Source: Streptomyces sp. F001 (GTDB lineage Bacteria; Actinomycetota; Actinomycetes; Streptomycetales; Streptomycetaceae). Taken from it: a DNA stretch of 64,000 bases. This document shows, piece after piece, positions 47,628 to 57,277 of this stretch (the first letter of the stretch is position 1; each line of letters opens with the position of its first letter). Below the pieces are notes generated by a model. It was not told where the DNA came from. It did not search any database and worked only from the letters and a program-made list of their open reading frames with translations. The position numbers and the translations under genes are program-made. Where the stretch lies: NCBI RefSeq assembly GCF_004187715.1, contig NZ_QZWF01000020.1:42569-106568 (forward strand). Reading direction: 5' to 3'.

Positions 47628-48880
47628 CAACTGCTCGCTTTCTCGTTATCGGTCAGGGAGGGCGAGGACGCCCGGGGGATGGGCCGCGGTGCCGGTGCCG
47701 CCGCCGTCGCACCCAGCCGCTCCCGCAGCCGGCGGGACACATGACGGGTCCACAGGGCCCACATCGCCCATCCGGGCGCGCGGTCGTCCCGGGCGTACCA
47801 GGCCAGTTCGCGCCCGCCCGGCGCCGCACGCAGCGCCGCGAGGGGCGCGTAGTTCTCCACCACGAACGCCCGCCCGACCACGGGGTCCCCCTCCGGCAGC
47901 GGACGGCCCGTCAGGTCCATATGCAGGGCGCGGACGACGTCCAGTCCCGCGCTGTCCGCGAAGAGCCGGAACTGGGCGCCGGGGCGCGGGTTGAAGTCGA
48001 GCAGGTGATAGCTGCCCGTCGTGCCGCAGCGGCGGAAGTCGAGGTCGAAGATGCCTCGGTAGCCCAACTCGCCGGTGAGCCGCTCGGCCAGCGCCTGCAC
48101 CTGCGGGTTGGGCGTCCAGCAGCCCACCGCGGTCAGCCCCGCTCCCCGCGGCCGGTCCAGGCGTTTGCGGCCCGGTCCGCCCGCGCGCACCGTGCCCGAG
48201 TGGTCGGCGTAGCCGTGGAAGAACCAGTCCCGGTTCGGTCCCGGCGGCAGGTACGACTGCAGCAGCAGCCGACTGCCCGCCTCCTCGGTGCGCAGATACA
48301 GTTCCCGGGCCTGCTGCACGGAGCGCACCAGCACCGTGCTGCGCAGCCCGCTGCCTGACGGCAACAGCCAGGGCCGGCTCCACTTCGCCACCAGCGGCAG
48401 CCCGAGCCGCCGCGCGTCGGCAGCAGCCCGCGCCGCACTGTCCGGGATCAGCGTCACCGGGTGCGGGACGCCCGCGGACGCGCACACGGTGGCCAGTTCC
48501 GCCTTGTCGGCCACGCGTTCGGGCAGCGTGTCCGGCATCGTCGGCAGCAGATAGGAGGGTGCGAGTTCCTTCCGCATCCGTGCCACGGCGATCGCGCACG
48601 CGTCGTCCATCGGGACGAGGACGGCCGGACGCGCGATCCGGTCGGCCACGCGGCGCAGCACGCCGAGGATGTCGTCCGGGGTGGCTCCCGGGAGCGGCGG
48701 CGGATGCATCTGGCGCACGTAACGCGACACATGGACGGGACTTTTCGCTGAATCGGCGACGACATGCACCTCCACTCCCGCCCTGCCGAGCGAACGCACG
48801 GCGCCCAGTGTTCCGTGGTGAAAAGGATTACGGTCGATTCGTAGCAGTACGGCGGGGACGCGGGGGTCGAGTAGCGGCAC
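47627..48880 (-). CDS. ATP-grasp ligase-like protein
   Basis: A 417-residue ATP-grasp protein. The start at ATG 48880 gives MPLLDPRVPAVLLRIDRNPFHHGTLGAVRSLG, a pre-ATP-grasp Rossmann part, followed by ADKAELATVCASAGVPHP and LPLVAKWSRPWLL (ATP-binding lysine region) and the Mg-binding end HLLDFNPRPGAQFRLF. Such proteins join a carboxylate to an amine or thiol through an acyl phosphate. It is coupled to the FAD enzyme and lies next to the polysaccharide locus, so amidation or peptide-like decoration of a sugar or lipid is possible but unproven. Confidence 0.88.
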   Translation of the reverse strand: MPLLDPRVPAVLLRIDRNPFHHGTLGAVRSLGRAGVEVHVVADSAKSPVHVSRYVRQMHPPPLPGATPDDILGVLRRVADRIARPAVLVPMDDACAIAVARMRKELAPSYLLPTMPDTLPERVADKAELATVCASAGVPHPVTLIPDSAARAAADARRLGLPLVAKWSRPWLLPSGSGLRSTVLVRSVQQARELYLRTEEAGSRLLLQSYLPPGPNRDWFFHGYADHSGTVRAGGPGRKRLDRPRGAGLTAVGCWTPNPQVQALAERLTGELGYRGIFDLDFRRCGTTGSYHLLDFNPRPGAQFRLFADSAGLDVVRALHMDLTGRPLPEGDPVVGRAFVVENYAPLAALRAAPGGRELAWYARDDRAPGWAMWALWTRHVSRRLRERLGATAAAPAPRPIPRASSPSLTDNEKASS

Positions 48881-49047
48881 GAGTTCTCACTTTCTAACGG
48901 ATCGGCTCACCCGCACGGGCGGGTGCAGCACTCGAAAGCCGCAATGGCAGTGGCGCCATTTGGTTTCCTGTGCCTGACTTCATGTGACGGTTGGTCAATA
49001 AGCAGGACTGCGGCGGAAGGCCGGACGAGAGCGAGGAAAGGAACAGC

Positions 49048-50247
49048 ATGGCCCCTCACCACAAGCGGATCCGGGTCCGCTGGCTGGCCGCGGGCGCGGT
49101 TGCGGTCGCAGCCGCGTCGGCCGTCCTGGTGTCCGGTTCCCCGGTGGAGGTGAGGGTGGTGCCGAACGACGATGCCCGTCCTCCGGCGCCGGTCCCGGCG
49201 GCTCCCGCACCCGAGGTCCCAGGGCCCTCGGCGGGCAGTAAGGCTCTGACCTTCGGTGCCTTCCTCGGCTCCGACGCCCGTGGCGTGGCCCGCATGACGC
49301 AGTTCAGTCACTGGCTGGGCGGTGCCGAGCTCCGCGTCGGCCACACCTACCTGCCCGGCAACAGGTGGCGCGACATCGAGGGCGCCCCCGGCTTCCTCAA
49401 CGTGTGGGCGAACTGGCGCAACCAGAAGGACGACCGGATGCTCGTCCTCAACGTCCCGCTTCAGGAGCGCAACGAGGAGGGCGTCTCCGACGCGGAGGTC
49501 CGCCGGCTGTTGCGGCGGGGCGCGGCCGGGGAGTTCGATCATCACTTCCGTGCCCTCGCCGAGCGGCTGGTCCGGCTGGAGGTGCCGGACACGGTCCTGG
49601 TGCTCGGCTGGGAGATGAACGGCACCACGTACACCCATCGCTGCGGTCCGGACCCGCGGGCGTGGAAGAAGTACTGGAACAGGATCGTCACCACCATGCG
49701 TTCGGTGCCGGGCCAGAACTTCCGGTTCGAATTCACGCCGAGCCGTGGCCGGGACGCCATTCCCTGGACGGAGTGCTATCCGGGGGACGACACCGTCGAC
49801 ATCATCGGCATGGATGCCTACGACCAGCCGGCCGGGAAGTCGTTCGACCAGCAGGTGAACGAGCCGTACGGGCTTCAGGACCATGTCGATTTCGCGAAGG
49901 CCCACGGAAAACCCGCCTCGTATCCCGAATGGGGACTCTTCCGCAACGGCGACAATGCCGAGTACATGCGGCGCATGCTCGCGTGGATCGCCGAGCACCG
50001 GCCGCTCTACAACACGCTGACCGACTACTGCCCCCACGGTGTGTGGCAGTGCGAGGACGACAACCCGAGGTCGTCCGGCCTCTACCGGTCCTTCTTCGGC
50101 GGCACCGACGAGGCGACGCCGCCCACGCAGGAGCCGGTCCCGCCCACCGAACCGCCGGCCCAGGAGGAGTGCACGCCGGTGGACCTGGGCAGCTGGCTGG
50201 AGCACTGGCTCGGTGGGAAGCTCTGCCTCCGCTTCGACTGGTGGTAG
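49048..50247 (+). CDS. Secreted GH26-like glycosidase
   Basis: A 399-residue exported enzyme. ATG 49048 follows GAAAGGAACAGC and starts a membrane-targeting segment (WLAAGAVAVAAASAVLVSG), then a Pro-rich linker. The catalytic domain has VLVLGWEMNGTTYTHRC (acid/base Glu of the HExNG-like motif) and KPASYPEWGLFRNGDN (nucleophile Glu). The C-terminus is Pro/Glu-rich and ends in LCLRFDWW. Such glycosidases are common in bacterial exopolysaccharide loci and trim or release the polymer. It diverges from the ATP-grasp gene and converges on the Wzz-like gene. Confidence 0.85.
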   Translation: MAPHHKRIRVRWLAAGAVAVAAASAVLVSGSPVEVRVVPNDDARPPAPVPAAPAPEVPGPSAGSKALTFGAFLGSDARGVARMTQFSHWLGGAELRVGHTYLPGNRWRDIEGAPGFLNVWANWRNQKDDRMLVLNVPLQERNEEGVSDAEVRRLLRRGAAGEFDHHFRALAERLVRLEVPDTVLVLGWEMNGTTYTHRCGPDPRAWKKYWNRIVTTMRSVPGQNFRFEFTPSRGRDAIPWTECYPGDDTVDIIGMDAYDQPAGKSFDQQVNEPYGLQDHVDFAKAHGKPASYPEWGLFRNGDNAEYMRRMLAWIAEHRPLYNTLTDYCPHGVWQCEDDNPRSSGLYRSFFGGTDEATPPTQEPVPPTEPPAQEECTPVDLGSWLEHWLGGKLCLRFDWW

Positions 50248-50282
50248 GGCACCCGCCGGGAGTTCGATCGGGTCCACCGCCG

Positions 50283-50936
50283 TCACCGCTGTCCGCGCAC
50301 ATCGGCGGCGGCGGCCGGGCCCGGCACCGAGGCGGCCGGGAGGGGATCGTCGTCCCGGCGGGTCTGCCTCGGCCGCGCCAGCAGAGCCAGTCCGCACAGC
50401 AGCCCGCCCGAGCTCGCGCCCACCAGAGTGGTCACCGCCGTCGACGTGGACGTCGGCTCGGTCGGCTTCACCGCGCGCGAGAACTGCACGAGCCGGACCT
50501 GGGTGTTGTCGCTGGTGTCGTCCGCGTGCCGGGTCAGCGCGCGGGAGACCGCGTTGGCCATGTCGACGGCGAGGCCGCGGCGCGAGGAGGTGGCCGAGAC
50601 GGCCACCATCGGTGCGTCCGGTGAGGTCGCCGTGCGGACGCTGTGCTGCAGCGTCCGCACCGGCACGCGCGCCCACACCTGTGCGTCCCCGAGCACCGCG
50701 AGCTGCGTGGCGGCCCGGCCGTACGCCTGCGCGAAACCGAGGGCGGAGTCCGGGCCGGACTTGTCGGTCGGTACGGCGATGACATAGCTGGTGGCCGTGT
50801 ACTCGGGGGGTGTGACCAGGCCGTAAGCGCCGCCGAGCAGGCCTCCGAGAAGGGTGCCGGCCGCGAGCACGGACCAGGACGGCAGCTTCCTGAGACGGGC
50901 CGGGGACAGGCGCTGACGGATCGGAGTGGTGGTCAT
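50283..50936 (-). CDS. Wzz/YveK-like polysaccharide chain-length protein
   Basis: A 217-residue protein with two membrane helices: WSVLAAGTLLGGLLGGAYGLV (~20-41) and TLVGASSGGLLCGLALL (~170-187). Between them lies an extracytoplasmic domain beginning PPEYTATSYVIA, as in Wzz and YveK chain-length regulators. No kinase domain is attached. ATG 50936 overlaps the glycosyltransferase stop by 4 bp. It is the last gene of the operon and probably modulates polymer length or export. Confidence 0.85.
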   Translation of the reverse strand: MTTTPIRQRLSPARLRKLPSWSVLAAGTLLGGLLGGAYGLVTPPEYTATSYVIAVPTDKSGPDSALGFAQAYGRAATQLAVLGDAQVWARVPVRTLQHSVRTATSPDAPMVAVSATSSRRGLAVDMANAVSRALTRHADDTSDNTQVRLVQFSRAVKPTEPTSTSTAVTTLVGASSGGLLCGLALLARPRQTRRDDDPLPAASVPGPAAAADVRGQR

Positions 50937-52084
50937 GACGGGCTGGCTCCCAGAGGTGAGAGGGACGACGAACTGGAGAGCGCGGCCGCATACACGTCCA
51001 TGAGGCGGGCTGCGCTGCGGGTGATGCTGTAGCGGTGCGTGACCTCCGGTGCCGTACGCGGCCGGGGTCCCGCCGCGCGGACCTCGGCGATCGCGCGGGC
51101 ATACGCCTCGGAGCCGCCGCGCACCCGCCGGGCGCCGGCGGCGGCCGACGGCGGCAGGTCCTCGATCGCCGGGCAGGAGGCGTAGAGCACGGGCAGGCCG
51201 GACGCCAGTGCCTCCACGGCCGCGAGGCCGAAGGACTCCTCCATGGACGGGGAGGCGAGCAGGTCCATCGCGGAGGTGAGCGAGGGCAGATCGGGGCCGG
51301 GGGAGCCGTCGGGGACGTAGGGGCGTTCGCCGGTGAACAGGACGCGGTGGGCCACGCCGGCCTCGTGGGCCGTGCGGCGCAGGATGGGCTCGTCGGGGCC
51401 GCCGCCCACCAGCAGCAGCCAGTGGTCCTCCGGGAGCCGGGTGAGTGCGTGGACGAGGACGTCGAACCGCTTCCCCCGGGCGAGCCGGCCGACGCCGCCG
51501 GTGACGTACGCGTCCTCCGGCAGGCCCAGGCGTCGGCGGGTGCGCTCGCGCCGCTCCGCATCGAAGCGGAAGCGGTCCACGTCGATGCCGTTCGGGACGA
51601 CCTCGATGCGGGGCGCGGGCACGCCCCAGCGCTTCAGGCGGTCGGCCACCGTCGCGGAGACGGCGACCGTCGCCGAGCCGAGCCGCTCGCTGGCGAGATA
51701 CAGCGCGCGTACGCCTGGCGTCAGCCTGCGGCCCTCCATCTGCGAGTCGCCCAGGGAGTGTTCGGTGGCGACGACTGCGCGGACCCCCGCGAGGCGTGCG
51801 GCGGGCCGGCCGTAGACGCAGGCCCGGTACAGGTGCGTGTGCACCAGGTCGTAGCGGCCTGCGCGGATCACCCGGGCCAGGCGCGGGAGGGCGGTCAGGT
51901 CGCGGTTGCCGTCCATACCGATGTGCACGACGCGGACGCCGTCGGCGGCGAGGCCTTCGGCGACCGCACCGGGGTTGGTGAGCGTCACGACGTCGCAGTC
52001 GACGGGCAGATGGCGCAGCAGCAGGCGCAGTTGCTGTTCGGCGCCGCCGACGCCGAGGCCGGTGATGATGTGCAGAGCCTTCAT
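50933..52084 (-). CDS. Glycosyltransferase family 4
   Basis: A 383-residue GT-B enzyme. N-terminal MKALHIITGLGVGGAEQQLRLLL is the classic acceptor-side loop of GT4 proteins. The C-terminal half has GVGRLARGKRFDVLVHAL, and the donor-site motif appears as SPSMEESFGLAAVEALASGLPVL (EX7E). ATG 52084 lies one base after the deacetylase stop. Cytoplasmic-face sugar addition to a lipid-linked repeat unit is the expected role. Confidence 0.93.
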   Translation of the reverse strand: MKALHIITGLGVGGAEQQLRLLLRHLPVDCDVVTLTNPGAVAEGLAADGVRVVHIGMDGNRDLTALPRLARVIRAGRYDLVHTHLYRACVYGRPAARLAGVRAVVATEHSLGDSQMEGRRLTPGVRALYLASERLGSATVAVSATVADRLKRWGVPAPRIEVVPNGIDVDRFRFDAERRERTRRRLGLPEDAYVTGGVGRLARGKRFDVLVHALTRLPEDHWLLLVGGGPDEPILRRTAHEAGVAHRVLFTGERPYVPDGSPGPDLPSLTSAMDLLASPSMEESFGLAAVEALASGLPVLYASCPAIEDLPPSAAAGARRVRGGSEAYARAIAEVRAAGPRPRTAPEVTHRYSITRSAARLMDVYAAALSSSSSLSPLGASPS

Positions 52085-52085
52085 C

Positions 52086-52850
52086 TCACAGGCCCTCCAC
52101 CGGGCGGCGGCGCAGCCGGTGCAGCCGGTGCTTGAGGTGCAGGCGCCAGCCCGTGTCGTTCTGGCCGACGTGCACCCGCGGCAGGGCGTGCGGACCGGTC
52201 AGCGGGCCGGGGTCGATGGCGCAGGCGTAGGCGTATCCCGCTTCCCGTACGGCCGCGACGGCGCGGGCGTCGACCGTGCCGTACGGGTAGCAGAAGCCGT
52301 CGACCCGGGCGCCGGTCAACTCCGCGATCAGCGCGCGGCTTTCGACCACCTCGGTCTTCAGAGCGAGGTCGTCCGCCTTGGTGAGGTCGACGTGGGTCAG
52401 CCCGTGCGAGCCGATCTCCACGCCCTCGGCGGCCGCGCGCCGGATGCCGTCCGCGGTCAGCAGTGGCTTGCGCGGGCCGAGCGGGTCCCAGGCGTTGTCG
52501 CCGCCGAGCCGGCCGGGCAGGACGAAGAGGGTGGCGCCGCAGTTCCAACGGCGCAGCAGCGGCAGGGCGTCGGTGACGAAGTCGGCGTACCCGTCGTCGA
52601 AGGTGAGCCCGACCAGTCCCCGCTGCCGGCCCCGGGACCGGGCGGCGAGCAGCTCGGCCACGGACACGCCGCGCAGTCCGCGCCGGTGCAGCCAGGCCAG
52701 CTGTCTGTCGAGCCGTTCGGGCGTGACCGTGATGCGGTAGGGGTCGTCCGAGCAGTCGCCCACCGAGTGGTACATCGCCACCCACGGGACCGGGCCGGGG
52801 CGCGGGGCGGGGATTCTGCCGGTGTCGAGGGAATCAATGGAAGCGACCAT
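52086..52850 (-). CDS. Polysaccharide deacetylase (NodB domain, CE4)
   Basis: A 254-residue NodB-type deacetylase: catalytic-base motif LTFDDGYADF, metal-binding SHGLTHVDL (H-x3-H), and CYPYGTVDARAVAAV. No signal peptide is seen, so it may act on cytosolic or lipid-linked intermediates rather than on finished polymer. ATG 52850 lies 17 bp inside the flippase gene. It would remove acetyl groups from N-acetylhexosamines of the repeat unit. Confidence 0.9.
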   Translation of the reverse strand: MVASIDSLDTGRIPAPRPGPVPWVAMYHSVGDCSDDPYRITVTPERLDRQLAWLHRRGLRGVSVAELLAARSRGRQRGLVGLTFDDGYADFVTDALPLLRRWNCGATLFVLPGRLGGDNAWDPLGPRKPLLTADGIRRAAAEGVEIGSHGLTHVDLTKADDLALKTEVVESRALIAELTGARVDGFCYPYGTVDARAVAAVREAGYAYACAIDPGPLTGPHALPRVHVGQNDTGWRLHLKHRLHRLRRRPVEGL

Positions 52851-54504
52851 GTGTGAGCCTTCGTGTGACGGTGCGTACGGAGCGCAGTGCGGATGCGAAG
52901 CAGGTGAGCGGGACGAAGACGGCGGTCACGGTCAGGCAGCCCGCCGCGAGACCCGCCACCGGGGACTCGGGCCGGCTCGCGACGAACGCCCCGGCGGCGG
53001 TGGCGACGACCGCGGCGAGCACCGGTCTGCTCAGCTCGGCCAGGACCTTCGGGAGGCGGATCGAGACGGAGTGGGGGCTGCTGCGCCGGGCCGTGCGCAG
53101 GCCGGCGAGGAGCAGGGCGGCGGTGATGGTGATGCCGATGGCGTTGGCCGCGGCGATCCCCTCCACGCCCCAGGGGCCCACGGTTGCAGCGCCGATCGAG
53201 GACGTCACGGCGATGCCCACGGTCATCACGGCGACGGGGTACCAGCTTGGCCGGCCCGCCGAGAAGTACGAGCGGACCAGGGCGCCGACCAGGGTCTGGC
53301 CGAGCAGCCCGACGGCGTACACGCGCATGACGTCCGCCGTCGCCGCGGTGTCGCTCGCGGTGAACGCGCCCCGCTGGAAGAGCAGTTCGATCATCTGCGG
53401 GGCACAGGCGATCACCGCGCACATGCCCAGCAGCACCACACAGGAGGCCAGCGTCAGATCCCGCTCGACGCGGCTGCGGGCCCGTTCGGTGTCGCCGTCC
53501 GCGAGCGCCCGCGCCACCACCGGGAACGTGACGGTGCACAGCATCAGCGACAGCGTCATGGGGAGCTGGGCGACCTTCTGCGCGTAGTTCAGGTGCGAGA
53601 TGGACCCGGCGGGCAGGGAGGAGGCGAGGAAGCGTTCGACGAGGACCTGCGACTGGCGGCACAGCGCGAAGAGCAGTACGGCGGCGACCAGGGCGAGTTG
53701 CATCGGCCGTTCCTCGACCTCAGCCCGGCCCCCGCCAGGGGTCGGCTTGCGCGACGCCAACTGCCGCCACAGCGACGGTAGTTGCACCGCCACCATCAGA
53801 AGGCCGCCCGCCGCGACGCCGATCGCCGCGGAGCGCACGCCCCAGCGTCCGCCGAGCAGGAACATCGCGGCGATGATGCCGGAGTTGTAGGCGACGTAGA
53901 TCGCCGCGGGCGCGAGGAAGCGGCGGTGTGCCCGCAGGGCGGCGCTGCAGTACCCGGCGAGCCCGAAGGCCAGCACGCAGGTCGCCGTGAGCCGGGTGCA
54001 GTCGGCGGCGAGGCGGGGGTCGGGCAGACCGGGTGCCAGGGCCTGGACCAGGTAGGGAGCAACGCCTGCGACCAGCGCGGCCACGGCGGCGAGTGCGAGG
54101 CACAGGCGGGGCAGGGTGGCGGCCACCAGAGCGCGGACGGGGTCGTCCGGGGCGCCCCGGGCACGGCGGGCCAGCGCCATGCTGAACGCCGGGATCAGCA
54201 CCAGCGCCAGCCCGTCCTCGATGAGCAGCGTGGCGGCGAACTCCGGCACGGTCCACGCGACCAGGAAGGCGTCCGTGTCGCTCCCGGCGCCGAACAGCCG
54301 CGCCAGTGACTGGTCGCGCACCAGGCCGAGCAGTGAGCCGGCGATGGACAGGGACGCCGTGACGAGCGCGGCCCGGGCGAGAAACCTCCGGGAGGACGAC
54401 GCCGGGTCGGCGCCGTCCCCGGCCGTGGTGGCGGCACGCGCCGCGGGTACGGTCGCCGCGCCGTCGGTTGCGGGGCCGCGGCTCTGCGAGGGCGTCACCG
54501 TCAT
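52834..54504 (-). CDS. MurJ-like lipid-linked oligosaccharide flippase
   Basis: A 556-residue MATE/MOP-superfamily protein with about 14 membrane helices. N-terminal LARAALVTASLSIAGSLLGLVRDQSLARLFGAGSDTDAF and YAQKVAQLPMTLSLML are typical of MurJ/MviN relatives. In a polysaccharide operon it most likely moves the lipid-linked repeat unit across the membrane (Wzx role) rather than lipid II. A Thr/Ala-rich 35-residue leader precedes the first helix. ATG 54504 overlaps the ligase stop by 4 bp. Confidence 0.9.
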   Translation of the reverse strand: MTVTPSQSRGPATDGAATVPAARAATTAGDGADPASSSRRFLARAALVTASLSIAGSLLGLVRDQSLARLFGAGSDTDAFLVAWTVPEFAATLLIEDGLALVLIPAFSMALARRARGAPDDPVRALVAATLPRLCLALAAVAALVAGVAPYLVQALAPGLPDPRLAADCTRLTATCVLAFGLAGYCSAALRAHRRFLAPAAIYVAYNSGIIAAMFLLGGRWGVRSAAIGVAAGGLLMVAVQLPSLWRQLASRKPTPGGGRAEVEERPMQLALVAAVLLFALCRQSQVLVERFLASSLPAGSISHLNYAQKVAQLPMTLSLMLCTVTFPVVARALADGDTERARSRVERDLTLASCVVLLGMCAVIACAPQMIELLFQRGAFTASDTAATADVMRVYAVGLLGQTLVGALVRSYFSAGRPSWYPVAVMTVGIAVTSSIGAATVGPWGVEGIAAANAIGITITAALLLAGLRTARRSSPHSVSIRLPKVLAELSRPVLAAVVATAAGAFVASRPESPVAGLAAGCLTVTAVFVPLTCFASALRSVRTVTRRLTHGRFH

Positions 54505-55844
54505 CGCGCCACGGCCTCCTCGACGCGCTCGCGAACCCCGCCCCGTGGCACGCCGTCCACCCGCTGGTCACCGGCCAGCGCCCACCACGCCACGAGCCCC
54601 AGGGCCACGGCGGTCAGGACGGTCGAGGGGCCGCCGATGTCCCCGTACACGAAGTCGGTCAGCAGCCAGACCAGCAGCCCGCAGCCGACCAGTGCGCAGT
54701 CGAGTCCCGGTCCCCGGTCGCGCACGCGCAGCAGCCGGCGCAGGCCGCACACCAGCAGTGCCAGCCAGCTCCCGGTGAGCGCGAGCAGCCCGACCAGGCC
54801 CTGTTCGCTCAGCAGCAGCAGGTACATGTTGTGCGGCGACAGCAACGGCTGCCGCTGGTACGCCGTGCCCGCGCCCGCGATCTCGCTGCCCGACGACAGC
54901 GCCAGGGTGGCGTGCCTGTCCCGGTACTCGGGAAAGCCCTTCATACCGACACCGGTCAGCGGCTGCTGGCGCCACATGCCGGTCGCGGACGCCCACAGCG
55001 TGTACCGGTCGACGACCGACTGGTCGGGGGCGTCGGTGACCTGCGCGATGCTGTCGATCCGCTGCTGCAGCAGCGCCGTGCCGACGCCGAACCCGCCCAC
55101 CAGGATCACGCCGGCGGCGACCGCGGCCGCCGCCACCTTCAGCGCGCGCCGCAGCCCGGTCAGCGCCAGCTGCACGGAACACGCCAGAGCGGTCGCGATC
55201 CAGGCGCCCCGGCTGAAGGAGAGCGCGAGCGGCAGCAGCAGGGCCAGCGCGCACCCGGCGGCGGCTGCCCGCTGCCGTACGGACGCCGGGCCCAGCGCGA
55301 TCCCGACCGCGCACACCAGGCCGAGCGAGACGACCATGGCCATGCCCATCACGTCATGCGACCCGAAGGTGCCGACGGCCCGGATGTTCTCGCCCTGGTA
55401 GGAGGCGCCGGTCCGGGTGACGTACTGGTGCACGCCCACGGCCCCCTGCCACAGCGCGAGCCCCGCGAACGACCAGGCCACCAGCCGGAAGTGGGCCCGG
55501 TCGCGGATCAGCAGCAGCACGGCTGCCGGGACGAGCACGAAGATCTGCAGATAGCGCCCCAGGCCGGTGAGCCCGGCCTGGGGCGAGGACGCTCCCATGG
55601 CGGCGAACGCGAGCCCCACGACCGGCAGGCCCAGCACCACGGCCGCGACGGGCGACAGCGGGCGCCGCCGTTCGCGCAGGAGACGGACCACGCAGTACAC
55701 CACCGCCAGCCCGGAGGCCACGTCGGCGGGCCCCGCTCCGTCCGGCGTCAGCGGCAGGGCCAGCAGGGCGGGCACGGCCACCACGGGCAGGACCGGCGTC
55801 AGCGCGCCGGCCCGGCCCGGGAGCGATGTCAGGGCGTGGCTCAC
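54501..55844 (-). CDS. O-antigen ligase/polymerase-like membrane protein
   Basis: A 447-residue protein with about 10-12 helices and the Wzy_C signature region: ALSFSRGAWIATAL, a large external loop (LTGVGMKGFPEYRDRHA ... SPHNMYLLLLSEQGLVGLLAL) in which an Arg/His pair is usual. GTG 55844 has GGGGG upstream and lies 5 bp after the sugar transferase stop. The frame extends much further upstream but only as a shadow of that gene. It probably polymerises repeat units outside the membrane. Confidence 0.9.
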   Translation of the reverse strand: MSHALTSLPGRAGALTPVLPVVAVPALLALPLTPDGAGPADVASGLAVVYCVVRLLRERRRPLSPVAAVVLGLPVVGLAFAAMGASSPQAGLTGLGRYLQIFVLVPAAVLLLIRDRAHFRLVAWSFAGLALWQGAVGVHQYVTRTGASYQGENIRAVGTFGSHDVMGMAMVVSLGLVCAVGIALGPASVRQRAAAAGCALALLLPLALSFSRGAWIATALACSVQLALTGLRRALKVAAAAVAAGVILVGGFGVGTALLQQRIDSIAQVTDAPDQSVVDRYTLWASATGMWRQQPLTGVGMKGFPEYRDRHATLALSSGSEIAGAGTAYQRQPLLSPHNMYLLLLSEQGLVGLLALTGSWLALLVCGLRRLLRVRDRGPGLDCALVGCGLLVWLLTDFVYGDIGGPSTVLTAVALGLVAWWALAGDQRVDGVPRGGVRERVEEAVAR

Positions 55845-55849
55845 GTCGC

Positions 55850-57277
55850 TCAGCCCCCCGTCGGGCGCACCAGCGTGGCCGCGGTGCGCAGCAGGATGCA
55901 GATGTCCTGCCACAGCGACCAGTCGTCGATGTAGGCGTTGTCGAACCGGCAGCGGTCCTCGATCGAGGTGTCGCCGCGCAGCCCGTTGATCTGGGCGAGG
56001 CCGGTGATGCCGGTCCGCATACGGTGGCGGACCGCGTAACCGGGGTAGGCCTGGCTGAACTGGGCGACGAAGAAGGGACGTTCGGGCCGCGGCCCGACCA
56101 GGCTCATGTCGCCCCGGAGCACGTTCCACAGCTGGAGCAGCTCGTCGAGCGAGGTGCGCCGCAGCGTTCGGCAGAACCAGCGCATCTCGATCTCGTTCGC
56201 CACGCTCCACCGGGTCGCCGACTCGTGCTCGTCGACCGGGCGGTGGGTACGGAACTTCAGCAGCGTGAACGGCTTTCCGTTCTTCCCGATACGTTCCTGC
56301 CGGAACACCACGCCCGGCCCGTCGCTGATCCGCAGCGCCACCGCGCACGCCAGAAGCAGCGGGCTGACCAGCAGCAACAGCGTTCCCGACACGAGAATGT
56401 CGAGCGCCCGCTTGCCCACACCGCCGCGGCGTACCGGGGACATGTCCAGACGCCGGCAGGAGAACCCGGCCAGCCGTTCCTTCGTCGCGTACGACGGGGA
56501 GTCGGCGTCGACCTCCCAGACCACGCAGCCCGACTCGGCCAGCGCCCGCAGCAGCGGCCCCTGTTCGGTGCGTACGGAGGGGTGAACGGCCAGCACGGCC
56601 CGCACCCCGTTCTGGATGACCGCACGCTCGACCTCCTCGCCGGTCGTCAGCACGGGCAGGCCCTCGGTGCCGTCCGGCTGCTCGGCGACGATCCCCACCG
56701 GCCGTACACCGCACCGCGGGTGGCGCAGCACGGCGGCGGCCACGCGCTGCGCGGTCGTCACCGGGCCGATCACGAGCGCGGTGTGCGGGTGGCGCAGCAG
56801 CGCGGCGCGCCGCCGCCCGTGCACGGCTCCGCGCAGCGCACAGCCGACCGCCGCCTGCAGGGCCAGGCCCGTCAGCACGGTGCCGACGGACAACGCGTGT
56901 TCCGGTCGGTACGCCGCCCAGAGCGCCGCGAGTGCCAGCCAGGCCACCGCGATACGGCCGCACACGGCGGGCAGTTCCTCCAGCAGTACCGGCACCGGCG
57001 GCCGGCCGTCGCGCGGGCGCAGCAGCAGCGACGCGACGACCAGCAGGGTGACAAGTAGCGGATGACGCTGGGCCTCGGTGAGTGCCAGCGTGCTCGACAG
57101 GGCGGCGACGCCGTCCGCGACGAGCAGTGGGACCGGTGAGGCCGTCCGGGCCGGGCGGCGCGGGACGGGGAACCGGAAACCGGTGGCGGTGCCGCGCGGC
57201 GGCAGGACCGAAACTGGTGAGAATCCGTGGTCCCGTGGCGGAAGGCCGGGGGAGGGCACGGTACGTTCGGCGGTCAC
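55850..57277 (-). CDS. Initiating polyprenyl-phosphate sugar transferase
   Basis: A 475-residue enzyme of the WbaP/CpsE type. N-terminal membrane helices, a CoA-binding-like middle domain (ALVIGPVTTAQRVAAAVLRHP) and a C-terminal bacterial sugar transferase domain: KRALDILVSGTLLLLVSPLL, FRQERIGKNGKPFTLLKFRT, SLDELLQLWNVLRGDMSLVGPRP. It starts repeat-unit synthesis by moving a sugar phosphate to undecaprenyl phosphate. GTG 57277 overlaps the upstream stop by 4 bp (GTGA). Confidence 0.94.
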   Translation of the reverse strand: MTAERTVPSPGLPPRDHGFSPVSVLPPRGTATGFRFPVPRRPARTASPVPLLVADGVAALSSTLALTEAQRHPLLVTLLVVASLLLRPRDGRPPVPVLLEELPAVCGRIAVAWLALAALWAAYRPEHALSVGTVLTGLALQAAVGCALRGAVHGRRRAALLRHPHTALVIGPVTTAQRVAAAVLRHPRCGVRPVGIVAEQPDGTEGLPVLTTGEEVERAVIQNGVRAVLAVHPSVRTEQGPLLRALAESGCVVWEVDADSPSYATKERLAGFSCRRLDMSPVRRGGVGKRALDILVSGTLLLLVSPLLLACAVALRISDGPGVVFRQERIGKNGKPFTLLKFRTHRPVDEHESATRWSVANEIEMRWFCRTLRRTSLDELLQLWNVLRGDMSLVGPRPERPFFVAQFSQAYPGYAVRHRMRTGITGLAQINGLRGDTSIEDRCRFDNAYIDDWSLWQDICILLRTAATLVRPTGG

